64,000 nucleotides of DNA, taken from NCBI GenBank assembly GCA_030407085.1, contig CM059584.1, positions 146,496,001-146,560,000 on the forward strand, in the 5' to 3' direction. Position 1 is the first letter of the stretch. Each line of letters starts with the position of its first letter. Shown one piece after another: positions 24,014-36,243 of this stretch. This DNA is from Trichopria drosophilae. Taxonomy: Eukaryota > Arthropoda > Insecta > Hymenoptera > Diapriidae. Below the pieces are notes generated by a model, which was not told where the DNA came from, did not search any database, and saw nothing but the letters and a program-made list of their open reading frames with translations. The translations under genes and the position numbers were made by a program.

Positions 24014-25084
24014 GCAGAACCAGAAAAAGAAAATGAAAATGAAAACGAAACAGAAACGACAGACTCAGAAGAGTCACTGTCAACTGAAGATAGATGGATA
24101 AAATGGATTGCTGGAGACAGATTTGTCAACAGATCTGACGAAATAGAAAAATGGTGGAAAATAAGATCAGATGAATATGACTCCATCATCATCGTTAATG
24201 AAATCCCAAAAGAAGTCAGTGAATATATGTTAGATTCGTATAACGAAAATGCATATATGATAGAAGGACTAAGACAACAGCTGAGCTTTTTCAGAGAGAT
24301 GTAGCTCAAAGAAAAAGCAAAAAAGACCAAAGAAGCAAAAACTCAGACAGCAGAACCTGAGAAAAGAGGGATGTATGCCCAAGCGGTAAGCAACTCTCTA
24401 AGTAAACAAAAGCACATTGTGGTTATTAAACCCAATGTAGACCAATCCAGAAAGGATATGGAAAAGAAATTAAAAAAGATAACTCCCCAAAAGCTGGGGA
24501 TCAATATCAAAGGGATCCACAAAACGGGAAATCAAGGCATTGCAGTCGAGCTCTCGAGCAAAGCTGACATTGCTAAAATGACAGAAAATAGGAAACTAAA
24601 GAAATCCGGTCTGGTTATCAAATGTACAACCGAAAAAAGACCGAAAATGATTATTTATGATGTACCCAAAGATATCACCAAGACTGAAATCGAACAAAAA
24701 CTCCTCGAGAAGGTTGATGTTACCCAAGCGGAGGACATGAAAATACTCTTTGCGATACGCAACAGAAATGGAGAAGAATCCAACTGGATAACAGAAGTCT
24801 CTCCAGAACTAAGAATAAAACTAAATGCACACCAAAGACTGCTAGTAGGATAGAGTAGCTGTAAAATCGGCGACTTTGTCCTAGTCACGCAATGCTACAA
24901 ATGCCAAAGATATGGACACATTTCGAAGTTCTGCAAAAACAAAGAAGCAGTCTGTAGAAAATGTGGAGAAATAGGACACTTAACAAAGGAATGTCAAGGA
25001 AAAGACAGGTGCATCAACTGCACGAAAGTAAAGCTACCAAATGGATACAAGTCCAGTAGCAAAACATGCCAAATAAGAGAATGA
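24014..25084 (+). pseudogene. LINE (Jockey-like) ORF1/gag remnant with CCHC zinc knuckles
   Basis: One reading frame runs through this region with stops at 24302-24304 (TAG), 24851-24853 (TAG) and the final TGA at 25082. It begins with an acidic low-complexity stretch (alternating Glu/Asn), then a basic region, an RNA-binding-like middle (KHIVVIKPN, KMIIYDVPKDI), and ends with two clear CCHC knuckles (CYKCQRYGHISKFC and CRKCGEIGHLTKEC) plus a third partial one (CINC). This order is typical of ORF1 proteins of insect non-LTR retrotransposons, which coat the element RNA. No reverse transcriptase follows, so the copy is incomplete and has decayed. Confidence 0.82.
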
Positions 25085-27809
25085 CTCAAAGAAAGCTAAA
25101 AGCAGAACTGACTACGAAGTCATACAGTAAAACACTAGACAAGATTAAGAATCAATCATAAATTTTTGTTTTAATTTTTAAACTTTCAATAGGTAACAAC
25201 CAGTAGTAGCAATAACAAGTGGTTCGGATTCCACTTTATAAACTGTAGGTCCCTAAGACACAAACCATTTTTAAACTCAAAAATGTCCACTCGTGTCAGC
25301 TTGAGAAGAAATGAAAGACTAGCAACTAAACAATAGCACAGCAATAACCTCTGGTATGCCAAAAGGCGAGGAACGGAGGGGTATGTCTTCCTTCAGAAGA
25401 TATACATAGGAACGTTTTTTTTTTTTTTTTTTTTAAACTAACAATAAGAACCTCCATATCATCAAAACTGTTTCAATTTGAAAATGCTTGATTAACACTA
25501 ATATTGGAGAAATCAAAAGTTTAAGATAAAATTAATTTAAATTGCAAGATTTTTTTTGTTTCTTTTTCCCGTTACTTCCAACCGTGAATATTTTAAATAA
25601 ATCAAGAAATATTTATTTTAACATTTTTTCAGTTTCATTAATTAATTTTTTAGTCCTCGTTTGTCACCAGATTTGGTGCCCGTTGTGGACCTTAACCTTA
25701 ATTAATAGACAAAATTCTATATATATTTAGACAAATTAATTTATCATCAGAAAGAGATTTTCTCTATTGAAATAGTATTTTTCGTATCAAGGGCGCAAAA
25801 TGACATTTCGCGCCCGTGACACGAACGACATATTTTGTCATAGTGCGCGCAAAATGCTCCAACCGTTTATATATTAATATATTTTGTATAGAGTGATGTT
25901 TGGACGTGGGTTGGGTGGTCCGGTGGGGAAAGAGGAAAGGGCCCCCCCCCCCATTAAAAAGATTGTTGGAAATCATAAGAAAAATTAACATTTAAATGCA
26001 GACCGAGCGACGAAAGGTAGTGGAAACGTAAGAATGAAGAGTGGGGATACATGAAAATATTCTACGGGAGAAATAAAATTTGATTGAAATGATTCTAAAC
26101 TTTCATGAATGCGTTTAAAACGTGAATTTATAAATTTTTTATTTTGCACCCTGGTGCGCGCAAAATGACATTTTGCGCCCCGAAAACGAAGTGCAAAATC
26201 GCATTTTGCGCGCACTGTGACAAAAACAGATTTTGTATACGATAAACTTAAATTTAAAAAAAATATCCAATATAATTTACCAGATTCCTTGTAAAAATTG
26301 TGAGAAGTGTATATTGGTCAAACCAGCCGACTTTTAGAAACCGGAATTATGCAAAATCAAAAAAAAACACCACTTTTCATAATTTTAACTACAAAAATCT
26401 CAAAATTATACTAAAATACCATTAATATACAGGTTGAACAATCAAATTTACCATCAATGTATGAAACTTTTATGTACTATACTATGTACTACGACACTAA
26501 TGTCAATGTACAATGTCATTTCCTTATGTGCACTTATAATGTAAGAGTCGTATTACAGAACAATAATTTAAATACTCGAAACGAATTTAAAATGATTTTT
26601 TTAAACCCAAATGTTAAAATTTGAAAAAATTGTTTTAAGTACCGAAAAATTAACAGCGACCACTAATTATTTTTTTTTAAATCGATGTAAATTTAAGCCA
26701 ACGTAATCTAAGATAATCCAAAAATTGTCGCAAATCTCGGAAAACATAAAAAAAATAGTCTGCATATTGGAATAATTCAATTTTCTTTCTTTTTTTTAAA
26801 TTACATTTTTTTTGAGATAAATAACAGATAAATAACAGAAGAAAAAAGTTGTAAATCTAAAATAATGTCTTTTGTAAAGCTAAAAGTTTTCTTGTACTTT
26901 AAACGATACCCGTTTTGTTTTTTCAATATCGTTAAAGGATTCAGAGATATTATTCGACGAACTTTACGTTGTAAAGGTATATTGGATCGTAAAAATAATG
27001 TATTAGAGACTTAATAATGGTTATTTTTATTCACAAAATATTTTATTTCACTTGTCATCAAAACTAATACTAAAATAAAACCGCAATTATTGGGTTATGT
27101 ATAAAAGTATTACAATAATATTGCGTATATAAATAGATAATTTTTGTATATATTTACAGTTATCGACTTATTATTCGAGACTTTTAGTACAAGTATAAGT
27201 AAAAAGTGCACAAAAGTTCACACAGCTGCTTCTTGTGAATACTGAATTGAATTTTTTTAAAAATCTGTATTGTAATACACATCATATTACATTACGAGTG
27301 TAATATTTGATTAAATTGAAATTCGAGTTCAATTTTGTTTTACATTCGTATACAAATAACCTAAAGATGTAACTTTAAAGTAAGTAATTAGTAGCTAAAA
27401 ACGATTATTCGTAAGTAACATATTGAGATTGGTAACTATTTAGTTTAGCATAATTATCACGCATAATGTAGGTTTTTGGTCAATGTATTAAGAATCGATC
27501 AATTAATATATACAAATTATTTATACCTTCTCGTTTTTTTAAAGGTATGTACAGTATCAATTTATTGTGCTTGTATTTAATTAAAAATCTGCATATTTCG
27601 AACGAATACTGATACCACTCGCTATCAATTTTCTTGTCATTGTTCCGTAAATAAAAAATAAACTATGCAAGATCTTAATAAATATCACGTTAGCATATTA
27701 AATCTAATAAACTTTATAAAAATGGAAACATACAATGACAATTTTAAAAACGTTTGTCAGGTTTGTTTGGACGCTGCTGCATATAACAAGGTTACTGCTA
27801 AATAATCTG
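25085..27809. other. Non-coding stretch 3' of the TMEM8-family gene
   Basis: It contains a T20-like run near 25416-25434, a cluster of GCGCAAAATG hairpins (25790-26225), a C9 run near 25940, and AT-rich sequence. On the minus strand TTTATT at 27561 would be an AATAAA signal about 245 bp past the TMEM8-family stop codon, a plausible but unproven polyadenylation site. Confidence 0.5.
25790..26225. repeat. Cluster of GCGCAAAATG / CATTTTGCGC hairpins
   Basis: GGGCGCAAAATGACATTTCGCGCCC at about 25790-25815 is a near-perfect palindrome, written here as GGGCGCAAAATG facing CATTTCGCGCCC. Similar pairs recur as GTGCGCGCAAAATG (about 25845), TGCGCGCAAAATG facing CATTTTGCGCCCC (about 26154-26180), and CGCATTTTGCGCGCA (about 26200). 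CpG-rich words in AT-rich surroundings in alternating orientation suggest arms of a degraded element. Confidence 0.6.
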
Positions 27810-30800
27810 TTAACTTACTGAAATGGTTGGATTACAATTAGAATTTTTGCAGTCCACCAAGTTTCTAATTGAGTCATCGTCATACGACTTATTATCCCTC
27901 TCCGGAGGCAGTAAAAAGATTAATGATATCGAAATTATTACATGCCATGCACTGTGTATGTACTGAAACAAATAACAGTTATCGACAAACATTGCAAAGT
28001 ATTTATAAAAAATAATAAGCACAAACCTGATAATTAGCTTCAGTTTCGACTAGAGAGAAGAGTATAACTCCTAATATTGCAAACGACACACCCGCCGTAA
28101 CCTTCATAATTCTTTTCGGCCATCGGAAGCACTTGACTTTATAACATGAGTGGGCGTAAGAACCAATCTGTTAATGATTCAATTAACATCATCAATCCTT
28201 TGCAATGTAAAATAAACATAATTTAATAAATACTTACGGGTATCAAAATTCCTATGGATAAAGGAATTAAAATGCTGCTGAGAGCTGTTTTATCTGATTC
28301 AACAATGAAAGCGATGATGAATACACCGAACATATGGCAAAGTGTCATGAATTGCATTGGGATTTCTGCCACAGCAACTAATGTCACCCAGAAGGCAAGA
28401 ATGCTTGAAAAAAAGTCGCAATACTGCAAAACCTACAAAAGAAACTCATATTTGCATACGCTATCCACATGTTACGTCGAACGTTGGATCATACCTCGTA
28501 CTTCGCTATACAATAAGTCGACAATTGTTGATCACAGGCATGATAAAGCGATGAAAATGACATTGTCGCAAAGTATACTAATCCTTCTGTATAAAGTTTT
28601 CTCTTCACGCTTAGATAAATTGCAGGCAGGAAAGACAGATTACTTAAAGTTAAGATCATCGTAGCAAACATTATTACAGTTTGTGGATTTGCAGACGTCG
28701 AGTCTGTACAACCCCATCCTTTATGTCCTATAAAAACAGAATTTTTGTAACAATTCAATACATAAATATCTGACATTGTTTCGAGGACTTACCTCCAAAA
28801 CAACTACACGTAGAATAGTAAAGTATTCCCTTATGTATTAGTTGGCAAACACCGAATTCTCCACATGGCTGATGCCCGGAAAACACACAGGGCCGTAATT
28901 TCACGTTTAGAGATACCAGAATTTCTTCCATTTCGCAACGCACTGGAGTTCTATACATAAAATTGACAAAATAACAGTTGCTAATTTTAATTTATGTTTA
29001 ACATACTCTTTTCTGTAACATTTTGCTTGCAGAGTCACATGCCAAGTGCCTGGTTGAGGATAAGGGATCAAGATGCTTCCCTGACGCTTAGTGTACGAAG
29101 ATAGTCGAATTGCCATATCTTCGTTGTCGCAAATAATTTTACCGTCGATTCTCCTAGGAACTCGATCACGCTGAGCACAGACTGATACTCCAACGAGTTG
29201 CTTACTTAACATCTGTGTGAACATCATTACATATTTATAATAAAATAAATTTGTATCAGTTTATAGCGAGTAATGACCTACCCTGTCTAGTTCGAGACTG
29301 ACAGAAATGTCGAGTACGCCTCCGATATCGACAAGAGGTAAAACTTTAAACTGAGTTATTATAGGGTAAGAATCTGTCAGGGTAACCCAAGGTGTTAACC
29401 ATTCTTTACCCTGAAAAATGAACAACAGTCAAAGCTTTTTTTATTTTTTATCGTTCAATACTGCAGTATTTTACCTGTAGTAAATAAACACCAGAGAACG
29501 ATTGAGCATGTTTAACTCGGGTCAACTGATACCTTGGAATACATTTATCACCACCTACTATTTCATCGTTAAAATTATCTTCTGAAATTGTTAAATCGTT
29601 TTTTAAATCTAAACTTTTATTAGAATACTTTGAATATTGCTGCTTTTTCACATCATTTCCGCGCAATTGTACGATTGCTTTAGAAAAGTTTGAGGAATCT
29701 AAGTTCCGTTGGATCAAATTCTCTGTCACTCTGACTGGACATTCTAAAATATTAAATATAAAAGTGAACATTCAGTTTAATAGTTCTCTTAGAAATTTCA
29801 AAACTTACCTGTAGCGGTAACTTTGACATTGAAATCAATCACGCTGTCCGATACAACCATCAAATAGTAGTAACTGTCTTCGTAGGGGGAAAGTTCCTTA
29901 AACGTATGGAAACCTGAAGTTGTTAATTTTATAGAGTTGCTGACTGAATGATTATAAATTGGAAGAACACGACCTGCTAGGGCGAGACTTTTTATGCAAA
30001 ACTCTTGTCGATGTTTAGGTCTGTTTAATGTAAAATTGCATGCCCATATATCAACTCGAAATTGCCAAGTGCCCGACGGAATGTATATTCTAAAAAATGT
30101 GTTTGTTTTCAATTACGTTTTTCTATCCTAGAGCTAAATAAGTACATTTTTATTTGTAAGAAGTCTTACTTATAATAAGAAATTCTGTCACGTGTTCTTA
30201 TTGTTATTTGAAAGCCTAAAGGAATATTTTGAATATCACTCGTTTGTGACCACAGTCCTACTGATCCAAAACTATATCGACATTTATGACTCAAACCCTG
30301 AAATAAAATAAATTTTAAATCGAGTTAAAAATAAATTTCAAGCTTTACAATTTTGTTCTAACCTGCTGTTGAACTCTTTCATCCCAGTAAGATAAATAAG
30401 CCCCGACGAACCAGTCGCCAGGTTCAGGACTATAAATTGGAACCACTCTTGTGGTTGTTTCAAATAAAGTATCCATCGAAATGATAACAGTGCCATTACG
30501 TTCCCAATTTGTATTAGGTGGAAACGTAGCATTATCGACTGAAATTATTGGGTAACTTCCTTGTTGCAAGTATCTGAAAGTCGTATTTAAGGTTTCAGAT
30601 AAAATTATGTTTTTTTTTGTACGAGGGAAATAGCATCACTTACATGAATACTTTTCTAGAAGGACACTTGCTGCTGTCCATGAACGCAGCAAATTGCCAA
30701 GTTGCACGGAGCACTGCTTTTGGCACAATGTAATGGAACATCGCAACATCTCCATAATTTTTAAAGGAGTGTAACGAACCTTCCTGTGTGGCTTCTGGCA

Positions 30801-31830
30801 CAATACAGTGTAAGCCTACAAATTCATATTCTTGAATGAAAAAAGTATGTTTATATACGATACTTTTAAAAAATTCAAATTTCATCATTCAGCTCTTTGT
30901 ATTTCATTAATGTATAATAATAAATTACAATCTATTTCTGCAGATAGCTTATTTGGATGTCAATTTTAACAAAAATAACCGATTTATATAATACATAAAA
31001 ATTTGATAATAATCACATAAATTGGGGTATTTTTTTTATTGTATTAAATGTTTCATTTTTTAAATAATTCAGATAATTGGAATTACATATGAGTAAGAAT
31101 CAAATCGACAAGAGAACAATATTGAACTTTTCCCTTTTTGTGGAAAATAGTTAAAAATAATGTCCAAAGGTATTGTTTAATTTTATCATTCCGATATTAT
31201 ACCTCACTAAACCTCATGTTATTATTATTTAATATATTGTAATAGTAAACAATTTGATCATTTTTATCATTTATTATGCCACAACTATTCCCAACAATAG
31301 AATTATATAACATCAGAAATTTATTAAATTATTGCCTTATAAATAAAATTGGTACAAATGTGTCTCACTCAGTATACACCAGGGCAATTACAAATAAGTT
31401 ACTCACTATACCAACAATGAAAAGAAAAATAGGACAAAGATCCTTCACTTATATTGGATGCAAATTGCTAAATCTAATACCGCAATCTATACGAGAGAAT
31501 TATATCTTAACTAAATTTCTTAAAAAAAGAATTTGTAATTGGCTCATCTCTAAATACTTCGAAGACCTTAACAAAATCCTAATTCCAGCGCAATCTTAGA
31601 AATGTATAGTTCTAATACCAAAAATGCAAATGCTGAAAAACTGTGATACTTAAAATTAATTATCTCGACAAATAATTTTAGTTTTTACTATATTTCAGTT
31701 TTAGTTTTTAATTTACATTTATTATTACATTTTTTTGTACATTCAGGTCGCGGACAAGTAGGGATTATATACTTTTGCGAAGTATGTAGTGGGGTAACCC
31801 ACAAACTATATATTTTCACCTGAATAAAGA

Positions 31831-31862
<32 letters not shown>

Positions 31863-34800
31863 TTCAATTTCATGCAGACAGTTGCGACGAGTAGTAGTCA
31901 GAGCAGTTGTCTTTTTATTTTCTATTCGAAACAAGCAATTACGAGTGCTGTGGTTGTTTACATTTTATAATAAAGTAAAATAATGATGTGAAATGATATA
32001 TTTAAATTTAAATGAATCAAATGAAGAAAATTTAACAGTTAAAACAATTGAAAGTGAAAAAATGCCTATATTGTATACAGCAGGTAACGAAAAGTGGGAA
32101 AGACCAAACCAAAGAAAAATTAAAAGAAATAGCCCAAATAAAAGTGTCCGTAATGTAAAACAAAAAACCTTGACTGGATATATAAAAATAAATTAAGAAA
32201 ACCAAGCGTTAATGAACAATAACATCGTATCAAATCTATCTGAAGGTGAATGGATAGTAGAAACAGAAAGGAAAATTAAACCGCTTAAAGTAATATGAAA
32301 AAATTAAATAAAAGTAAGTCCTGTAGGACGTGAGGATTATTAAACAATAATTAAGGAATTAAAAGATAAAAATATTGCATTTCACCCACATCAACTTAAA
32401 CAAAAGTAAAGTTTCAGAATCGTAATAAAAAATATACACCATACAATTGATCTAGAAGAACTTAAAAAAGAAATTGCAGAAAAAGGACATAAAGTAATTA
32501 ATATATATAATAACAAACGTGGTATTACAAAAGTGCCCAGTCTTGTTCTTTGTAAATCTCCAGCAGAGTGAGAATAATAAAGAAGTGTACGATATAAAAT
32601 ATCTGCAATATATGAAAGTAAAAATTGAATCACCAAGGCAGAAAAAGGAGATACTGCAATGTGCATGCTGTCAAAGGTATGGACATACAAAAAAATATTG
32701 TACGAGACAACAACGATGTGTAAAGTGTAGTGGCAACCACACAAATCTAAATGAGTTTAATGCAAGGGAAATCATCTGGACAACTATATAAATTATTTGT
32801 AAAATAAATTGGTGAATGGTAATATAAGAACGTGATAAGACATCAACTACAATATATCCAATTTAATTGAGACACGTTCTGAATTTCGATATTTGAAATC
32901 TTGTAATTCTTTTCTATATTTTTTTCTAATAAACTTAAATAGTAATAAATGCCACAGTATATTGTTCTTTCGGGGTCAAACCTCCTCGTTTTTTTGTATA
33001 ACATAAATAATACCCTACTATCACAAATAACTTCAGTAAAGGATTTTGGAGTTACTTTCAATCAATCTTTTATTTTTTCCAAACATCTTAACACTGTAAC
33101 AGCATAGGCTTACTCCGTACTTGGCTTTGTGTGGCGATCAACTGGCAATTTTAAAAATATTCATACCATTATTTATTTATATAAGACTTCGATACTTCCT
33201 CATCTACTATAATGTTCTCCCATTTGGTCGCCTTACACAGCCAAGGGAATAATAGTCCTTGAATCTGTTGAACACAGATCGTAGTATAAATATTTATTTT
33301 ACTTTTTTATTCACATTCTAATAATTAATAAGGATGAAAAATTTTAATCCATTCTATGTCATACTTCCATGTTTTTATTCGTTTAAGTGCAAAATTATGA
33401 ACTTAAAGTAAAGCGGATTGAATTGAAAATTGAAACAGCACACATGAAGTTTAACAATTTAGGACCATAGAGAAACATGCGTATTTTCTAAATACACTCA
33501 TAAGACTAAACTAACTATAATAAAGAATTTTGTATTGCAAAAAGGCTGTGAATTGCGCTTGCATGTAGTTCATTTTTAATTCTACTCTCGAGTAAGGCCT
33601 TCTGTATACATATATGTATATATACTAGGGTGGCCGTTATTTTGGTGACTTTCGAATTTTTTGTTCCGTACCCTATAACTATATTGGAAAAAAAATAACA
33701 AAAATTTGAAGCCCTCATAAACCCTGTAGGTTTGAAATTTAACATTGATTTTAGATGAAAAAGAAAAATGTTTGCAGTATTATCGACACTGCTTTTTCAA
33801 CTAGAGCTGAAAAAATCTGAAATTTTGCATATCTTTTCTCAAACGTTTTCTGAAGGTCCTCAAAAAATTTCAATTAAAAAATCTATGTTCTGGTTGAGAT
33901 ATAACGTTTTTAAGGGCGGTCATTTTTTGCTTAAAAAACTGAGAGAAGATCAAATTTCATCGTTCTTTGTCCACAGCTCTCTTGTGGAACGTTCTACAAT
34001 TACGAGCAATCACATTTCATATTTATTGGGTTCTTATGAATAAAAGGAGCACCGATTGAGTCAAATTCGATCATTCCTAGCTGAGTTATCGTATTTTTTT
34101 TGCGGAATTTTTTTTTTAATAAAAATTGAGTAAAGCAAATGTAGGTTTTGTTTCTACGGTATAACTTTTTTGACAAAAATTAAACGATAGTGCGCTATGG
34201 TGCATCGTATTCCGTACCTTTTTCTGCATCTATTATCTCATTTATCTTAGTAAAAAATAATTTGCCCTCAGCTATTATATTGTGAATATTAAACTTTTTA
34301 AAATTATGTTACAAACTATATTCACAATATAATAGCTGAGGGCAAATTATTTTTTACTAAGATAAATGAGATAATAGATGCAGAAAAAGGTACGGAATAC
34401 GATGAGAGATGTAGGCCAGGTTAAGATTGAGCTAGAGGGGTCTATGAGGGCTTAAAATTTTTGTTATTTTTTTTCCAATAAAGTTATAGGGTACGGAACA
34501 AAAAATTCGAAAGTCGCCAAAATAACGGCCACCCTAATATATACCTGGAAAGAAATTGTAAATCTAATTTTTATTAGTCAATGGATTTCAGATGAACTAG
34601 ACATGGAATCTGTTACCATCTGAATTCACCGTGGTTTGTTCGTTTTTTAATTCTAAATTGAAAACATTTATATTTTTTGTTTACGGCTAGGAGAGGTTTT
34701 ATATATTTACCGATATTTTGTTACTATATTAGATAATTGTCTTATTAAAGTTAGTTTTTCTTACATATTGTATTATCAGCGCCATACATTTCTTCTGTGT

Positions 34801-36243
34801 CATACTTTAAGGGTGCTTATTAAGAGTCATTTGTAATAAACAAGTAAAAAATTAATAAGTATTTCTAACAAAACATCAATTAAATTTCAAACTTTTGTCT
34901 TACAACTGTATTATCAATACTTCTTTATTACTTATTTGATGGGTAACATTAATATAATCGACTCTTTGTTTACAAGTTGAATTAACAAAAAAAAAGAACG
35001 ATTGATAAGATGATAAATATTTAAACTGATTATAATCATTAGATATTAAAACTAGTTCAGAATAAATTGAATTTTTAAAAGTTAATAGAATTTAATATAT
35101 TATAAAATGGGCACATATAATTGCATTATATATGAAAAGCACAATATTTAATGAAGAACCACATAAATTTCAGAAGATAAAAAGTATATTTTTAAAATTT
35201 TTCCTTTCAGTCGATACTAAAAGTACTGAATAATTTAGAAAAAATAAAATTAATGATGTTGTTTATTATGTGTAGTAATCCAATTAAAATTAGTATGATT
35301 AATCGACCGACGATATTTCTAAATAATAAATTTTCAAATTCTTCGTGATGTGGTCAAATAAGATTTTATTTGAAAGATACGTCTTGGTGAAATGATGTGT
35401 CACCCTCGTAAGTCATCACTTATAAATGATTCTGTTTAATAACATAAAACGTTTAAAAAAAATGGTTAAAATGAGGACATAAAAATATAAAAGAAAACAA
35501 TTTTTTTTTTTTTTTAATTTAGAAACAATCGAAAAAATGATTTTAATTGAAACATAAAGAAAGGTTTTTGTATGATTTACCTGTAAGTTTTATGTGGAGA
35601 AATCTTGTAACAAAATTATAAAATAAAAACACCACTGTATATTAATATTTATCACTTGGTGTTAATGGTGAGAGCGTGTTCTTGCTGGATGGTTGGCGAA
35701 TATATGACATGTTGAATGTAACGGGTAAGCAAATCGAACGAAATTATCAGTTTTCAGAATTAGGCTGTTGTATGTAACTTTGAATTAATATGAAAATTCC
35801 AAAGGTATACACTTTTATGATGATGAAAGATAAGGTAAAAGGTAACAAAAAGGAATTTATACATCTGTAACTAAATTCTTTAACAATATTGAGATCAGAT
35901 ATTACAAAAAATACAAAAGAATTTTTGTTAAACAAAAATTCTTCTAAGTATGTCAAGTCAATCCCATTATTTCATTAACGTAAAGTAATTAGATGGTAAC
36001 TTAGAGACCACAAATCTAATATTAACAGAAGTTTTGGGCATTTTTATATAATATATGTGTAGTAATATTATACTATGTAAAATTCGTTACTGTCGTAAAA
36101 TAGTTTTACTATTTCTTGTACACAGTGTAGTTATAGGTAGTTAAAACAATAGAAATTAAGGCGTGGTTGGGTAAAAAATACTTACCGTCAATTAAAAACA
36201 GTAAAATGATTTGGAAAACGAGGAGTTTGGAATTGGCACCCAT
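27810..36243 (-). CDS. TMEM8/PGAP6-family membrane protein (EGF-like plus CREST domain), complete
   Basis: In vertebrates PGAP6 (TMEM8A) is a GPI-specific phospholipase A2 that releases GPI-anchored proteins; other TMEM8 members are less defined. Thirteen exons join in phase: 36243-36186, 30815-30644, 30573-30363, 30297-30170, 30089-29809, 29743-29475, 29410-29282, 29212-29007, 28950-28793, 28727-28495, 28432-28238, 28167-28027, 27962-27810; 2334 nt, 777 residues, the usual family length. Exon 1 encodes a signal peptide (MGANSK then a hydrophobic run). Residues ~25-490 form the lumenal/extracellular region with paired IPxGxW-type repeats (IPSGTWQF, PQPGTWHV). An EGF-like module (CVFSGHQPCGEFGVC...CSCFGGHKGWGC) lies at about 503-545. 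Seven helices follow with CREST hydrolase motifs SSLYHACD, YCDF, AHSC and HSAWH, supplying the expected Ser/His/Asp residues. No disruption is seen. The ortholog (A or B type) is not assigned. Intron 1 is 5.4 kb and full of transposon remnants. Confidence 0.95.
31276..31861 (+). mobile_element. LINE 3' end: ORF2 C-terminal tail plus (ATT)n terminus
   Basis: The open frame 31276-31599 (107 codons) resembles the C-terminal tail of non-LTR reverse-transcriptase ORF2 proteins: an 'RSFTYIGCKLLNLIPQSIR' block followed by a LTKFLKKRI segment, matching the common 'F...WN.LP..I...F.K.L' pattern. After about 230 bp of 3' UTR comes an (ATT)n microsatellite at about 31828-31860, the type of tail many arthropod LINEs carry. 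Catalytic RT motifs are absent; the copy is 5'-truncated. Confidence 0.6.
31993..32791 (+). pseudogene. Jockey-like ORF1/gag remnant (PRE_C2HC plus CCHC)
   Basis: Fragments in shifting frames give an N-terminal basic segment (31993-32196), a PRE_C2HC-like domain at about 32413-32566 (NIHHTIDLEELKKEI, VPSLVLCKSP), then ENNKEVYDIKYL and PRQKKEILQCACC, and a CCHC knuckle CACCQRYGHTKKYC followed by CVKCSGNH at about 32655-32745. This is the signature of nucleic-acid-binding ORF1 proteins of X-element/Jockey retrotransposons. At least two stops and a frameshift near 32566 inactivate it. It sits within intron 1 of the minus-strand TMEM8-family gene. Confidence 0.8.
32950..33284 (+). pseudogene. Non-LTR reverse-transcriptase C-terminal remnant
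   Basis: The plus-strand frame reads SVKDFGVTFN, then SKHLNTVT, AYSVLGFVWRST, YLYKTSILPHLL and CSPIWSPYTAKG, matching the post-palm region of LINE RTs (DLGV.FD......H......A...LG.I.R, then LY..LVRP.LEY...VWSPY). In-frame TAG and TAA codons interrupt it. It may be the other end of the same internally deleted Jockey-like copy as 31993-32791, since order and strand agree. Confidence 0.75.
33626..34536. mobile_element. Nested inverted-repeat (foldback) element, about 0.9 kb
   Basis: The outer ends are TAGGGTGGCCGTTATTTTGG (left) and its near-complement CCAAAATAACGGCCACCCTA (right), with arms of about 100 bp. Inside, a second inverted repeat of about 100 bp (about 34190-34294 against 34313-34407, GAGGGCAAATTATTTTTTAC in one arm) forms an almost loopless hairpin. 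The open frame at 33768-34043 has no recognisable domain. It is likely a non-autonomous mariner-type element with a MITE or self-inverted duplication inside. Confidence 0.75.

Larger units (their letters stand above)
30816..36185 (-). other. Intron 1 of the TMEM8-family gene
   Basis: It starts at a GTAAGT donor directly after the signal-peptide exon and ends at TTTGTAG. It hosts two or three decayed LINE pieces (31.28-33.29 kb) and a nested inverted-repeat element (33.63-34.54 kb). From 34.54 to 36.18 kb I see only AT-rich sequence. Confidence 0.8.

Noticed and set aside
24655..24888. 77-codon minus-strand frame
   Set aside because: It is the shadow of the LINE ORF1 remnant on the plus strand.
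25416..25434. T-run considered as a reverse-oriented LINE poly(A) tail
   Set aside because: The neighbouring ORF1 remnant is on the plus strand, and no minus-strand LINE coding sequence abuts the run.
28254..28664. 136-codon plus-strand frame
   Set aside because: It is antisense to exons 10 and 11 of the TMEM8-family gene, whose reading frame and splice sites are well supported.
33768..34043. 91-codon frame inside the nested foldback
   Set aside because: No recognised domain, and it lies inside a non-autonomous element.
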